DNA of 64,000 bases from Phallusia mammillata (Eukaryota > Chordata > Ascidiacea > Phlebobranchia > Ascidiidae), in the NCBI GenBank assembly GCA_003260075.1, contig QLIY01000149.1:111426-175425 (forward strand), given 5' to 3'. The position numbers and the translations under genes were made by a program. The notes below the pieces were generated by a model, which was not told the origin of the DNA, did no database searches, and saw only the letters and a list, made by a program, of their open reading frames with translations. Shown piece after piece: positions 24,401-36,900 of this stretch (position 1 is its first letter; every line of letters starts with the position of its first letter).

Positions 24401-26646
24401 AAAAAAATCCACTTAGTTATGTAAATTCGAATGGCTCTATTGCTCGCAGGCAGAAACATCTTCGCCCACCATGAAAGGTGATTGTGTGTTAGGAACACAT
24501 TTACTGGGAAAAAGTTTGACTGGTGAAATCTGTCTACTAAATAAGGTAAACAATTGTTTTCGTCATCATTAAATTAGTTAAACTTACTTCACATTTGAAT
24601 TGCAACTGCATATCTAAGTTATAACCCTCTGAAACTTGTAGCATTTGAATGCAAATGTAGGAATATAAAATGCTCAGTGGCAAAAAAGGCAGGAAAAGTC
24701 CAACTTAAAAATATTCATACGAGTGCCAGTACAACAACACAAAATGCCTTGTCCAAGTAAGTCAAAATAAGATAAATAAGATATGTGCATTATCACGAGG
24801 ACATGTTTGGTTCAACCCCAATCACTTACTTTTTGGTGCTCCTTTGGTGGGAGTTGGTGATGGGGACTTGCTTCCCTTCTGGCTCTGTGGTGACTTGCTT
24901 CTTCCAGCCTTTACACATTAACAAAAAAACAGGGATTGTTCAATAGATACTACAAAAGCATCAAGTTACCCACAGCTACTGGGACAGGCAACTGATTTGG
25001 GGCAGGTTTGGAGGGACCTGGTTCTTCCTCCTCCACATTTTGTTGTATCAGTGATTCTGCCTTTTGCAGCAAATTTTCTTGCTGTGTTTCCTTAACACCT
25101 AAAACAAGGTAAAATGGATGTAGTCAATTGTAAATAACAAAGAAACTAGAATAGTGGTTTTCCTACATATATATTGCCAGTTTATATATACTACATCATA
25201 TTTAACGATGTATCACATATACCATTTACTATATTTATAATGGATATATATTTGGCACCTACATTTCATTGGGTCCCTATCTTTTTCCTGGCACTTTATA
25301 ACATAATTGTTTCTGCAAGCATAATCTAATGGGTCCCCACACATATGCATATGCGATTTGGTAACAGTAAAAATAGGGCACAATCATTGTTAGATATTTA
25401 CCAATTTACTATACACATCATTTGATCTTCACATATGATTGTTTTTGCAAGCAAAAACCCATGGGTCTCCTTCGCAAACTAGTCGGGTCAGATATCCCTA
25501 CTGTTGCTATTTGTGTTGTACGCTGTCTTTGGCACACCAAGAACTTTCGAGATGTTTACTGCATTCTCTTCCAAATAGAATGACCTCCTTTACAAAACCA
25601 CACCACAGCTCNGTTTGTGTGGATTTATGGTAAACAAACATCCTGGTTATTTTTAGATTCTTAAGGAAAAACTTAACCAACTTTAGCCTTAACCCAACTT
25701 TAAAAGTCTTGTCCGTATTCTTTTCGCATCATTACTGTCATATAATTACAAAAACAGTAATTAAGAACAGGAAAAATACTATTTTTCAAACCTGAAAATG
25801 TGCTTGATAACTTAATAAAACGACATAGCATAGCTGCGCAAAAATTGCTGATTTCTAATCACCAACACGACTGTCTCGTAAAACCGTCAAGCTGTGTACT
25901 CCCGCTGCATTCACACTCCTTAATCGTAAACAAGTGAATTACTACCTTGAGAGTTGAGACTTCTATCTGACTGACAGTGTACACATATTATGGGCTGTAA
26001 AAGTAACTATTTGGCCGATTAAGGCAAATTTTTAAATACTAAACGAATAACCTACTGCAAACAATTGTTTAACATTTCAGCACATTAGGGCTTGTATTTC
26101 TGGCCTAAAACTTATTATTTTGGGGTTTAAGGGGTAAACATGGGTGAATCCAATAAAAAGTTACAAAATTCTTTAGAATAGCTTACATTGCACCAACCAA
26201 CAAAGCATGAAACCCTCAGATTATGTACTTGGGTCAGTACAGCCGTTTTTAATTTTTTCGTTTTGGGGGCCTGTGGGTGAACCGCTGGGTCGTTTGGGGT
26301 CAAACTTCAGGAGGATCAAATTCGGAACAATAACTAACATCTGTGCAAATTTGAATAAATTTAAAGCACTCTTTCTTGACCAAACGCATTTAACAAACCA
26401 GCGTTAGACAGAAACGAATATTTTGGGGTTTAAGGGGTGAAAATGGGTAAATCTTTTTTTAAGGAACAAAATTCTTTGAAATGCCTCATATTGCACCAAA
26501 CAACAAAGCATATAACTCCTTAATGAAGTATTTTAGCAAGTATATATAGACCCCCCCCCCCCTTATATTGCACCAAACAACAAAGCATATAACTCCTAAA
26601 TGAAGTATCTGAGCAAGTATAGCCGTTTTAAAAATTTCACGTTTTG

Positions 26647-26712
<66 letters not shown>

Positions 26713-29256
26713 ACCAAAACGTGGGAACAAATCCGCGTTAGACGGAAAAAAGAAAAAAAATATAGACAAAAACAATATGGACCCATAATAAAATCTGGAT
26801 CTATATACAGTATCATCCAGCCAACATCCATTTCAAATTATAATACAAAATTAAGCACAATTAGATTTGAACCTGGTATAGGAGGAAACCCTGGTGGGAC
26901 AGGCAACTCATCAAAGTTAACTGGTTTGCCAGCTTTGTGAGAGCGAATAGCTGTTTGATATTGTTTCACAATCCTGCCCATTCTTCTTGCTTTTCCACCA
27001 TTTCCCTCCTTCGTGGCATCAGCAGCGCTGGACTGGTATTTTTGCATACGTTGTTCTAATGCCTCCAAAGCAGTTTTGGGCACAGTTGGTACATTTGGTT
27101 GTTGGACTAAAAACATTGTTATATGTTTGTATTCAGGTTATGTTAGAAATATTTTTTTTCTATGTTGGTAATTATAAAAACTACATTGCTGATTAAAAGC
27201 TAAAAAATCAAAACAAAGTCAAACAATGTATATAAAATGTACCTTCCGGCTCTTGTGTTTGTGCAGGATCCTCATTTTTAAGTTGCGACACTGGCTGCAC
27301 TACTGGCTGAGGAGGTTGAGCTACACAACATATTAGTCAACAAAAATTGCATAAATTACATAATGTTTTGCAAAACATACCATTGATCACAGGTTTGTCC
27401 TTAAGTGATGTTGGCATTTTTGAAATGTCAACAGTTTGCCCCTCGTTTGCATTTTGTATGGCAGCATCGAATTGCTACAATAGATTCACTCAGCATTATA
27501 TGCAATACAACAATTTAAAAACTACATACTGTACCTTGATAACTTTAAAGTATCCCAAGGCGGCTGTTTTGTCTCCATCCCTTTTTGCTTGTAATGCAGC
27601 CACTTTATATTCTTGTTTTCGGCTTTCTAATATCTGTAGAATTTTAGGGTCAGCCTCAGCTTGTTGGACTTTTGTGGGAGCCTTTTTCACCACAGGTTTT
27701 GGGGCAATAGAAGGTGGAGGGTCTTTTGGCTTGATAGGTTCTGTCTCCACAACGGCGGGAGTTGAAGTTGGGGGATTTACAGCACCAGCAACCATTGGAG
27801 GAATGTCATCTTCAGAGATAGGTTTTCCTTTCTTGGCCAGTTTAAGAAGGTCATCAATAGTTTTAATTCCCCTTTGTAGCCTCCTGACCTATAGATTTAA
27901 AATTTAAGCTTTAGACTAGTATTTATACAAAATACAAGGAAGTATGTACACGATACAAAATGCAAGGAAATATGAACACGATACAAAATGCAAGGAATAC
28001 TTTATTTGCAAAATTAAACAAGTAAAACTTCAATCCAAACCCATAACAAAATTATGAGTAAATGCCAAAGTAGTCACTTAAGTTGGAAAACATATTGTTA
28101 AGTGCACAATTGCTTTAAAAACCTGGTTCAAAATACCGATGATTCATAGCAATAAATGAGAAATTTACCTTTGAAGTTTGTCCATCCTTTTGGGCAGTTT
28201 TCACAGCAGTTTGATACATAGTTTTACGACTAGTCAGCAATTCCACGGTTGAGCTTCCAGCTTGTGGTTGTGGACTGGGAGATCTGCTCCGACCTCGAGC
28301 TTGTGCGGGTTGAAGTAAGGCTGGCTCGTCATCTCCCACTAGATCTGTTAGTTCTGACTGTAACAAACGGTACATGCTAAGACATTTCCCTAATACAAAA
28401 TCAAAAGTGTTTGTGGGTGTTGGTTTGGCTAGTTTGTAAAAATAAATGTGGGTGAGTTTTGGCATGTAATCCTAAAAGAAACAACTTGAATCATTAATCA
28501 TTGTCAATGTCTTTTGTTCAGCATTGTTTCAGGAAAATTAAATTTTATTCTGTATTTTAAGTTAATGTGCACCACAACCAAGCAATGTTGTTACAAACAT
28601 ACAAGACTATTAGAGTGAGCCATTAGATTTAGATTATTGAATTTTAGACATCTTACCATAAGCTCATTCTCATCCTCTTCAGTAACTTCATCATCATCTT
28701 CTTCATCCACATCTCGCATTGATGAAGCCACTTGGGCATCAATAATCGACCAATCCAACACTAAATTGAAAGTAAATAAACAGAGTTACAACATACAATT
28801 TATAACAGTCTATACTATTTCAAACTGAAAAATTACTTTTTTTGAAATGTATGGGTGATTATAGCACAATGTTTTCTTAAATAGAAAAAAAGACAATACA
28901 TGCTTTTGTTACATTTTGGTGCAGGTTTTTTCTTTGCTGTTGTAGAGCCTCCCTCCCCTAAAAGTGCTGCCAATTGTGCCTCCATGTCATCATCATCTGA
29001 TTCAACTCCTTCATCATATCCCATCTTTAAAATAAACACCCAATAAATACAAATGCAATTAAGTTTTAATCATTTCAATTCTAGAAATTAATTTGAAAGC
29101 TAGAAGATACAGGTAAAGAACAAAAGCTGCTCCAGTAGCGAAATGAGACAGTTCTACAATCAAATTGTCAAAGTTTTTTAACCAATGGTAAATTACCATA
29201 TTGAGCACGTTTTTTCTCCCTTTCTTCGGAGGCGGTCTTTCTTTTCCCTTGGGCAT
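21407..29256 (-). CDS. CC2D1: CC2D1 / Lgd-family ESCRT regulator
   Basis: Cytosolic ESCRT-III (CHMP4) regulator of the CC2D1A/CC2D1B/Lgd family. Seventeen exons, about 840 residues: 29197-29256, 28913-29024, 28657-28760, 28169-28357, 27535-27888, 27381-27474, 27243-27320, 26873-27106, 24974-25098, 24830-24908, 24112-24275, 23555-23731, 23092-23249, 22487-22622, 22168-22319, 22009-22099, 21407-21622. An acidic N terminus precedes four DM14 repeats (YQTAVKTAQKDGQTSK type) separated by Pro-rich linkers; one linker reads LPVPPGFPPIP, a family hallmark. A C2 domain follows (EWEFPFPH, GGFLRSDKSFGSVTVKL). Vertebrates have two paralogues and this looks like the single pro-orthologue. Introns carry a hAT MITE and a GGGTCCC repeat. 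It is divergent from TSG101. Confidence 0.93.
22841..22989. mobile_element. hAT-type MITE, family with 54.3 kb copy
   Basis: A 149-bp element ending CCGGCTGAATCCCACCACTG, with perfect 8-bp target duplication CATAGAAC. It lies in the CC2D1 intron between exons 23092-23249 and 22487-22622. The sister copy at 54288-54493 is in opposite orientation. Confidence 0.85.
25275..26790. repeat. interspersed repeat with GGGTCCC termini and long C tract
   Basis: Starts TTGGGTCCCTAT and ends ATGGACCCATAA. It shares internal strings with the copy at 13.5 kb. It contains diverged tandem units (TTTTGGGGTTTAAGGGGT at about 26,118 and 26,421), twelve C at 26551-26562 between duplicated 55-60 bp segments, and 65 C at 26648-26712. 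One undetermined base is at 25612. It is wholly inside a CC2D1 intron. Confidence 0.6.
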
Positions 29257-31102
29257 GATTTTTTATGTTAATTCAATCGCGATAACCAATAATGTTTAAT
29301 CACCATTCACGTAATTATACGCAACTATTCGAAGCGTCAGATTTTTAATAGGTAACGAGTAAAATATTACGCCTTCACTGCAGTACAAAACTTTGTTTGA
29401 CACACTTTTACCAACACCATAGAATTCGCTTTGTCGATTCACACAAAGAGTATTAAAAACTCTTTGATCCACATTTGGTGCAACCACAAACATAGCACCA
29501 TTTTTTTCAAATATGGAGTTTTATTAAATTAACTTCCAACATGATAAGGTAAACGTGCTGCACAGCTTTCCATCCAAATCAGAAGTTGTGAGTACCTTTG
29601 AAAAAAGAATTTTTATCCAAATTTTTTTTTAATTTTTTTTTTTTAATTTGTTACATAGTTTGTTTCGGCCAAACATTTGTTGAATGTTTAGTGAACCCAA
29701 CGTTTTGAAATTTTCGAACCGAAGAGAGTATTTTATTTTACGCTGCGCGATGTGCGATACGCAACAAGCGACATATACGTTTCAATGATGATGATTATTT
29801 CCCGTGATGGTTGTGTTTTGTGTATGTGTAATCAGTCAACAAGAGTCAAGAGATGGAATTAGGTTCAAAATATTTTTGGATTTAAGATGTGCTTCCAGTT
29901 CAACGTACTTGAGTTACCCGCATACGATTTCAAATTTTTAGCGTGTTCAGAAATTCATATCAAAATCTATAGCAAATTGTATCCGAAAAGTGGATTTGTG
30001 TTGATATCATCTTAAGTTAAGTCATATTTTCTACAATGTTCAACATTCAAGCAGGGTTTTGTTTTTTTGAAATATTTCATAAACATATCGTGTTTTCCAC
30101 TTTCCAATGGCATTGTGTAAGAAAACACTTAAAGAGCGGGGCTGGTATAACCGTATAATAAGCTATTAAGCTGGCTGTTGCGGCCATCAGGTCTGATATC
30201 AAATTTAGAGCACTTCTGGCAATTATATTTCTATACCAACGTTTTGACGTCCTATGCAGAAGCCGGTCTGGTGTATGGTACAAAGTGCAAACTTACATGT
30301 TACACCTTTTGAATCACTGGCGTAGAGTGCGGGGGTGCCGCGCACCCCCGGCCTTAACCTTTGTATAACGTCAAAATCGCATCTTTGTTCAAGTTACGTC
30401 GGTTAATTAAAACGTGTTTCCAGCTAAACAAATGCGCTTGCATTCACGCCATTGATCGAACAGACGTCGGTTGAAACGTAACAATTGTAATTGTTTGGCA
30501 ATAAATAGGCATTTCAATGCAACATAAACATGACTTATAGACTATCGTTTTAGTATTATTCGCAATACTCCCTGCAATAAAAATAGTTAATATATTGATT
30601 TCCAAGCCGAGTTTAATGTCTGTTTGCAAAGCTCTGCAACGGCCTAAACTTGATACAAGGTGACCTAAGTTTAAGCGTCAACAATACATATATCGGCTAT
30701 ATTTAAAACTTTAAACTTAAACTTGTTAAAGTGGCTGATTCGGCAAATCGTCCTTTCCTTACATCAGACGTTATTAGACGCACAGCAAACGTTCCAATCG
30801 AACACAAATAAATTGCGCCAAGTGACTATTTGCAAATCAATGTGATAGAAACTACATGCTTAAGCACGTAAAAGATGTCGTTATTTGGTCTTATACGGGT
30901 ACAGATACTGTACATGGTATAGGCATCGTTTTTGGAAGATCAAACGGCGCACCCCCCTTTTTTAAAACTCTACGCCTATGTTTTGAATGAAATTTGGGTG
31001 CACATGTTTTTTCATCTTTAAAAAAATTGTATGCTTGGCTGAAAAAAGGTATGAATTAAGGTTAACTTTATTTTGATTACAGGTTGTTCAAACAGCTTAA
31101 AA
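29257..31102. promoter_or_regulatory. shared upstream region of CC2D1 and TSG101
   Basis: The 1.85-kb stretch between two divergent start codons. It holds no supported gene. An insertion of a hAT-type element (30315-30980) takes up its TSG101-proximal third. The acceptor-like TTTTGATTACAG ends at 31082, 20 bases before the TSG101 ATG. Confidence 0.5.
30315..30980. mobile_element. hAT-type non-autonomous element
   Basis: Termini CACTGGCGTAGAGT and ACTCTACGCCTATG are inverted matches at 12 of 14 bases. The 8-bp target duplication TTTTGAAT is perfect. The 666-bp interior has no transposase frame. It is inserted 120 bp upstream of the TSG101 start codon. Confidence 0.88.
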
Positions 31103-32338
31103 ATGCCACATCCTATGGAGGCTTATCTTAGGTCTCAAATGCAAGGTAAATACAACCAGCCGGATGCAGCAAGGCAGGATGCATTGAACCTTATCAGTCA
31201 TTACAAAGATCTAAAGCCATCTATTGAAAGATTTATTTTTAATGATGGTTCAAGCAAAAACTTGGTCTGTCTAAAAGGTACTATACCAGTAGTTTACAAG
31301 GGAACAACCTACAACATACCTGTGGCACTTTGGCTACAAGAAGCCCATCCACAAGTTCCACCCCTATGTTTTGTGCAGCCAACCAGCACAATGCAGGTGC
31401 GACAAGGAAAGCATGTTGACTCAAATGGAAGAATCTACTTGCCATATTTAACTGACTGGCGCCCCAGAAGCCACAATTTAGTTGGTTGTGTGCAAGTGAT
31501 GGCAGCAGTTTTTAGTGAAGAACCTCCAGTATTTGCAAAACCAGCTCCAGGTCGACCACCACCCCCACAGGCCCAACCATATCCTGCACAACAGAGAACC
31601 CCTTATCCTGGTCAAGCCTTTCCTCCTCAGGGTCCACCAACCACAAACTATCGGGCACCAACACCCTACCCCACAACAACTACTCAGCAACCACCATATC
31701 CATCACCAACTGGAACTGGGTACCCACCATATAGTGGCTATCCACAGCCGAATCAGATGAGCGTTATCCCAACAGCATATCCTCCACAGTCACAAGCTGG
31801 TATGCAGCAGTCAAAGGATACAAAAATTGAAGACAGCATGATTAAAGCATCACTTTTGTCAGCAGTTAATGAAAAGTTGAAGAGAAGGCTAAAGGATACT
31901 CTTGCACAAGCAGAAAGTGAAACACAGGCTTTGCGAAAGACTGAATCCGAATTAAAGGTTGGACAGGAAAAGATTGATGGAATACTTAAGCGGCTCGAAT
32001 TGGAAATCAATGATGCAGATGCAAATAGAATTATGTTGCAGCAAAGAAATGATGAATTGACCAGCGAAATTGATAAATTGCAGCAAAAACAGGATAACCT
32101 TGATGTGGATGATGTTGTGATGGCTACAACTCCTGTATACAGGCAAATTGTCACATCATTTGCAGAGGAGCAAGCACTTGAGGATACCATCTACTATCTA
32201 AGTGAGGCACTTCATAAGGATGTTGTAGATGTTGACACATTTTTAAAGCATGTGCGAGCATTATCACGTCAACAATTTATGTTGCGAGCAGTAATTCAAA
32301 AAGCAAGAAAATCTGCAGGTTTAGCTAATGTTTACTAG
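31103..32338 (+). CDS. TSG101: TSG101, ESCRT-I subunit
   Basis: ESCRT-I component that binds ubiquitin and late-domain peptides at endosomes. A single exon encodes 411 residues from ATG 31103, preferred over the in-frame ATG at 31073 because a splice acceptor (GATTACAG) lies between them. An N-terminal UEV domain (about 1-145: FNDGSS, LKGTIPVVYKGTTYNIP, GKHVDSNGRIYLPYL) is followed by a Pro-rich region (about 150-235), a coiled coil (about 255-335) and the C-terminal steadiness box (about 345-405). As in all UEV domains there is no catalytic cysteine. It has no introns in the coding region, unlike its neighbours. The acceptor before the ATG implies a 5' UTR intron or spliced-leader addition. 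Confidence 0.96.
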   Translation: MPHPMEAYLRSQMQGKYNQPDAARQDALNLISHYKDLKPSIERFIFNDGSSKNLVCLKGTIPVVYKGTTYNIPVALWLQEAHPQVPPLCFVQPTSTMQVRQGKHVDSNGRIYLPYLTDWRPRSHNLVGCVQVMAAVFSEEPPVFAKPAPGRPPPPQAQPYPAQQRTPYPGQAFPPQGPPTTNYRAPTPYPTTTTQQPPYPSPTGTGYPPYSGYPQPNQMSVIPTAYPPQSQAGMQQSKDTKIEDSMIKASLLSAVNEKLKRRLKDTLAQAESETQALRKTESELKVGQEKIDGILKRLELEINDADANRIMLQQRNDELTSEIDKLQQKQDNLDVDDVVMATTPVYRQIVTSFAEEQALEDTIYYLSEALHKDVVDVDTFLKHVRALSRQQFMLRAVIQKARKSAGLANVY

Positions 32339-32813
32339 CTTCTATTAAATTGATAAATATACATATATAAACTGAGATTTGCTTCAGCATGTACCTGCAA
32401 TATACACTAGCCAAATTTACGGTTGTTATTTTGGCGAGTAATTTAAGAACATATTTTATGTGCATTTGCTTTTGTGTACAAAATATATGGCATATTAATG
32501 TTTATATTGGCATATGCTGTGATGGTTTTTTTCTGTTTTATTTGAAACTTTCCACCATCACCTGTTGTTGTACCATTGTGGTAACCACTCACAAACATCA
32601 CAGCGTCTCCCATTGCTTATATCTGTGCCATGTATGAAAGATTGTGTATTCTATTGGCAATTTTTCATGTATTCTATTTCTGCTATTAAAAAAACATGTA
32701 TTCTGTGGAACCCAAGCCTTTGGCCAGGTGTTAAATATTGTGGCCCATATTGTATAAATTTGGTTTAAGTACTAATTCCTGTGTTCCACATTTCACTGTA
32801 TAACAGAGAAACA

Positions 32814-32819
32814 AATAAA
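32814..32819 (+). terminator. polyadenylation signal of TSG101
   Basis: AATAAA about 475 bases after the stop codon, and the first canonical hexamer downstream on this strand. Confidence 0.4.
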
Positions 32820-33540
32820 AATATCACATTTTGTGCTTTTATTAGTTAAACGTAGTTGCACAGTTTTTAAATTCATTTTAAAAACATCCATCGAAGTCAA
32901 GTCTTATTTCATAGACATATGTTTGAGACCATCTGGAAATACTGCAGTTGAATGCTTGAGCAAGCGTTGCATTTGGGGATGGTGTGTTTTATACAGTTGG
33001 TGCTGCATCACTAAACGTCCAACAAGATTAGGTATTTACAGGGGTGGTACTAAATAGCACATGTTACCGCATAAAACCGCTTGGAATACTGCATGGTGAG
33101 TGAAATGTGAGAGTACAGGCCCCAACAAGGGTAAATTAGACCAGATTCTACTACTATTTCAATTACAAACTCTCACCCAACCCGAATAGTTCTAATCGTC
33201 AGCGATTTCAAAAGTCTGCAAAACTATAATTTTTACAAAACCATATTCCAAAGTCCTTTACAACTTTCAACCTTGTGATAACATGCAGTCATGTGTGGTA
33301 TCATGCTGTATTTAGTACCACTGGTATACAGTATATGAATAAAACAATCTAGAGCTAATTTAATACCTGAAGACAAATGAAACACAATAGATTTGTATTG
33401 ATTCAATCTTCTCTTCAGTTTTGTGCTGAATGCTTTGTAGAATATCCAAAGCACAACTTGACGGGAAGGAAATTTTGCTGCAACATATATTGAAATGAAG
33501 TAATAAGTATCATATTACAACTGCAGCTTAGCACAAGTGA

Positions 33541-33665
33541 TGTGTCATGGCCATTGATAATGCCAAACGGCAGTATGATCCACGGACTGGTAATGGGACA
33601 GTCGCATGAACAGCGGACTCATAATTAACATAATTAAAACGCATTAAGGCGTTGTCTATTGAAGT
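33541..33665 (+). repeat. SINE tail remnant
   Basis: Contains AGCGGACTCATAATTAACAT and AAAACGCATTAAGGCGTTG, matching the tail of the SINE at 0.4 kb in order but diverged. The polymerase III head is missing. Confidence 0.4.
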
Positions 33666-33936
33666 CAGATCAAGAATTGCAACAAACAACTATTGAGCTA
33701 GAAAAAAAACACTTTCTCTACCTCTTTATAGCGTACTATTTTGGCATAAACGCGTTTATGGCATTTGCTGTGTGTGTAAATCACATTAACGAAGTTTTCA
33801 GGTTATATTACGTTTTAATTGATAAGAATTGGGGAAAGTAGGTGCCTCGGACTTTGCTTTAAAAATAACAGTATATTGGTGGTTTCAAAAATACGCTAAC
33901 CTAATCAAGAAAAGTTCCCGTTGCTAATGAATAAGA

Positions 33937-36900
33937 TTATAGGTGGTACGCCGACACAGTGAAAGTTGACAAATGGTACGCATTTAGTAAACGGTTGGGA
34001 ACCAATGCTGCAAAAATACCAGGAAACTGTTTTCGGATTCTGGAAAATGCCGCTTTTGCCAACAATTCAATTCCGAACAGAGCTTCTGTACGTCTACGTG
34101 CAAGTCGTCGACGCGGAAAACGATTGAGGTCATGCGCAATCCATTGTGATGCAATAACCAAGGCAACTTCGTAGATATTGCGGAGTATTCGAAGTGTGGT
34201 GTTAATCTTCAAATAAACACAAACAGTTCATATTTTTAACGGCATCTAAATAGCACATTGTAAACTTATAATTTTGAGGATAATATTGTTGGGTCGTGTC
34301 TGTTATAGCAGTTAAATCTTGTTTAAACAAAGCATGGGATTATGGTATCCCAAAACCCGAACACCGTTCAAACATACTTGTCGTCGGGTTTAGAATCATG
34401 GTTGCACAACATTGTCGTAATCGACGGCCACATCACAGGTGATTATTTTACTAACAGCCGCCACTGCCTCCACGTGTTTTAGTTATAAATTAACCATCGT
34501 AGTACAGACTGATGTCTAACTTGATGCACAGTTTTAAGCAGTGTTTCATAAAGGAACGGAACAAAACGAAATAACGTTATTCGTTCTGTGCAAATTATTT
34601 TTTTCGTTATTCCGTTTGACCGAATTAATTTACAACGGTAATTCGGTCCTAACAAAATAATATGTATTTTGGTTGTTATAACTCCTAAACCAGTGGTTCT
34701 CAACCTTTCGTGGGCTTTGGGACCGAGAGAAAGTGGCATATAGCGAGGGTGGTTGTAAAAATAGCCTTGTGACGTGACAATGTACTGTAATGCCACGTTG
34801 TGTTGTACGATTATAATTTATTACAGTATACAGTATAATTTATTACAAAATAAATTATTTTTATTACACAAGCACAGAACGGCGTTTACATAACTCGCTG
34901 CAAAGCTGTGAAACTTGACTACGTTTGTTTATTGGACGATTTGTTTTTCGTGTTTTCTCTGTTTTATCATGAGCTCAAACCGAAAGTTATCAAGAGGCCC
35001 AATTTTTCCATCCATAACCAGACCGTTAATACAGTAATACTGTACTCTCATGTGTCATAGTATCAAGGGTAAGGGGTGACATAGTAAATATATTTTCTAT
35101 TGAATGTAGTTGGTGACGATTAAAAATGGTATAGTAGCGAGGGTGGCATAATAGCAAGGTGGCATAGTATCGAAGTTTGACTGTAATACAATTTCAGAAA
35201 AGTTCTTCTACGTTCAATATTATCTTTAGTATTATGCCATATATTTTACCTCGGGATCAAAACAGATGGGCAGAAGACGAAGTCTCAGGTTCCTTTTCAG
35301 CGTTGTAGAAACAATACTGCAGGGAATAGTACTACCGACTGTGATGCAATCTCGTATCGAACCTATTTCCTTGTAACGGGAGAGATCCAGCGAAACACCA
35401 TATAACTTTGATCCTAAAAAAATTGTACACCAATTTAAACGTTTTCAGCTGCGTCAAGCCGCAAAAAAAGAATTCGTCTACACGTGAAAAAAATTAAACC
35501 GTAACTCTTGTTAAGTTTTTCACCTGAAACTTTTCCTAAAACCGATTTGTGAGATTTTTTTAAAAACAAGTGATATAAATGCCAGTGATATAGAAGAACA
35601 AATCGTAGACATTCATTTGCGTGGTAAAATAAAAAAAATCGACGTTCGACATTATATTATCGACGTTCGACATTGTATTACGCAGTCGAATGTTTATGAT
35701 TTACTGGCAAATTTGTTTTTAGTAATCTACTCTGTCTTATGTACGACATACTTCATTACTTTTGTTGTTAAACAAAACTATGGATAAAGTAGGTTTTATG
35801 GTTCAATTTGCTTTTTTACCATCTTCTTCATCTCGAAGAAAAAACTTTCACCTCCCAACGTTGCATGTACAGTCAATTTTGTTACAACCAACTTTTTAAG
35901 GTTCTTGAATATCAGTTTAAAAGAGATGTTTTACCTCCAGAAATTTTTCCATCTTTAAATGACGGAGGCAGACACGTTGGAAAAAGCAAACCAAACCATG
36001 GAAAGGGAGATGCTTGCTGCTGCTCTGTAATCTTTTCACCTGGATGAAATTCAAGCTTAAACTGTTTGTATTGGTTGCTTGTGGGTTTATCTCACTTATA
36101 ACCAGGGTTGCCATCGACTTGAAACCAAAAATAAGGACCAACTGAAAACTTAAATTTTCATACGAAACAAAACCAACGTTTTTGAACAAATCTTTGCATT
36201 TACAAGAGCCATGACATATCATATGCAATATTTTGGCCAGAAACAATCTTTTTGTAGCTACTCCTTGTTCGTAGAAAATACTTCGTGCATCTCACAACAG
36301 CTCAGGTAGCACAGATTTGACTAGTAATGGTTAAAAATAAGACAAAAGACCCCCCCCCCAAGGACAAATCTTAGAAATAAGGACGGTATGGCAACCCTGC
36401 TTATAACCAATAAGCGTTATATTTTTTATCAGATCCAGTTGAGAACAATTCACACCAGGAACTCACAATTGATAAATAGGTTTGTAGAAACAAGGAAATT
36501 TGTTTGACTTTTTCTTGCATTTATGAAACATCCATACTCAGGAAATCCATTGTGCATCGTTCTGCAAATAGATTTGCACAATTAAACTGCACAAAATAAC
36601 CTGCATAAAATAACACTGTACATAACAATTCATAGTTTTCTCTACATGTCTGCAAAGTGTGCAGCACAAAACTACACTATGATGGAACTCAAACAAGATC
36701 AGCTTGGTCACGATCACAATTTAACATCAAGGTCAGTTTTGGCAAAAAAATGTTAAATTACAATCATTGCAGTCTAAAACTGTCATCATACAGGGAGAAT
36801 TAACTTCTCAACTGAACTCATAACACTACATGACAAATAAAAATTGAATATGCTTAGTGGAATATTAATTTGCATTGTAGGTATTAGTACAGCAACTAAG

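Noticed and set aside
26637-26940. Poly-Pro or poly-Gly proteins encoded by the C65 tract
   Set aside because: Pure translation of a homopolymer inside a CC2D1 intron, with no other coding support.
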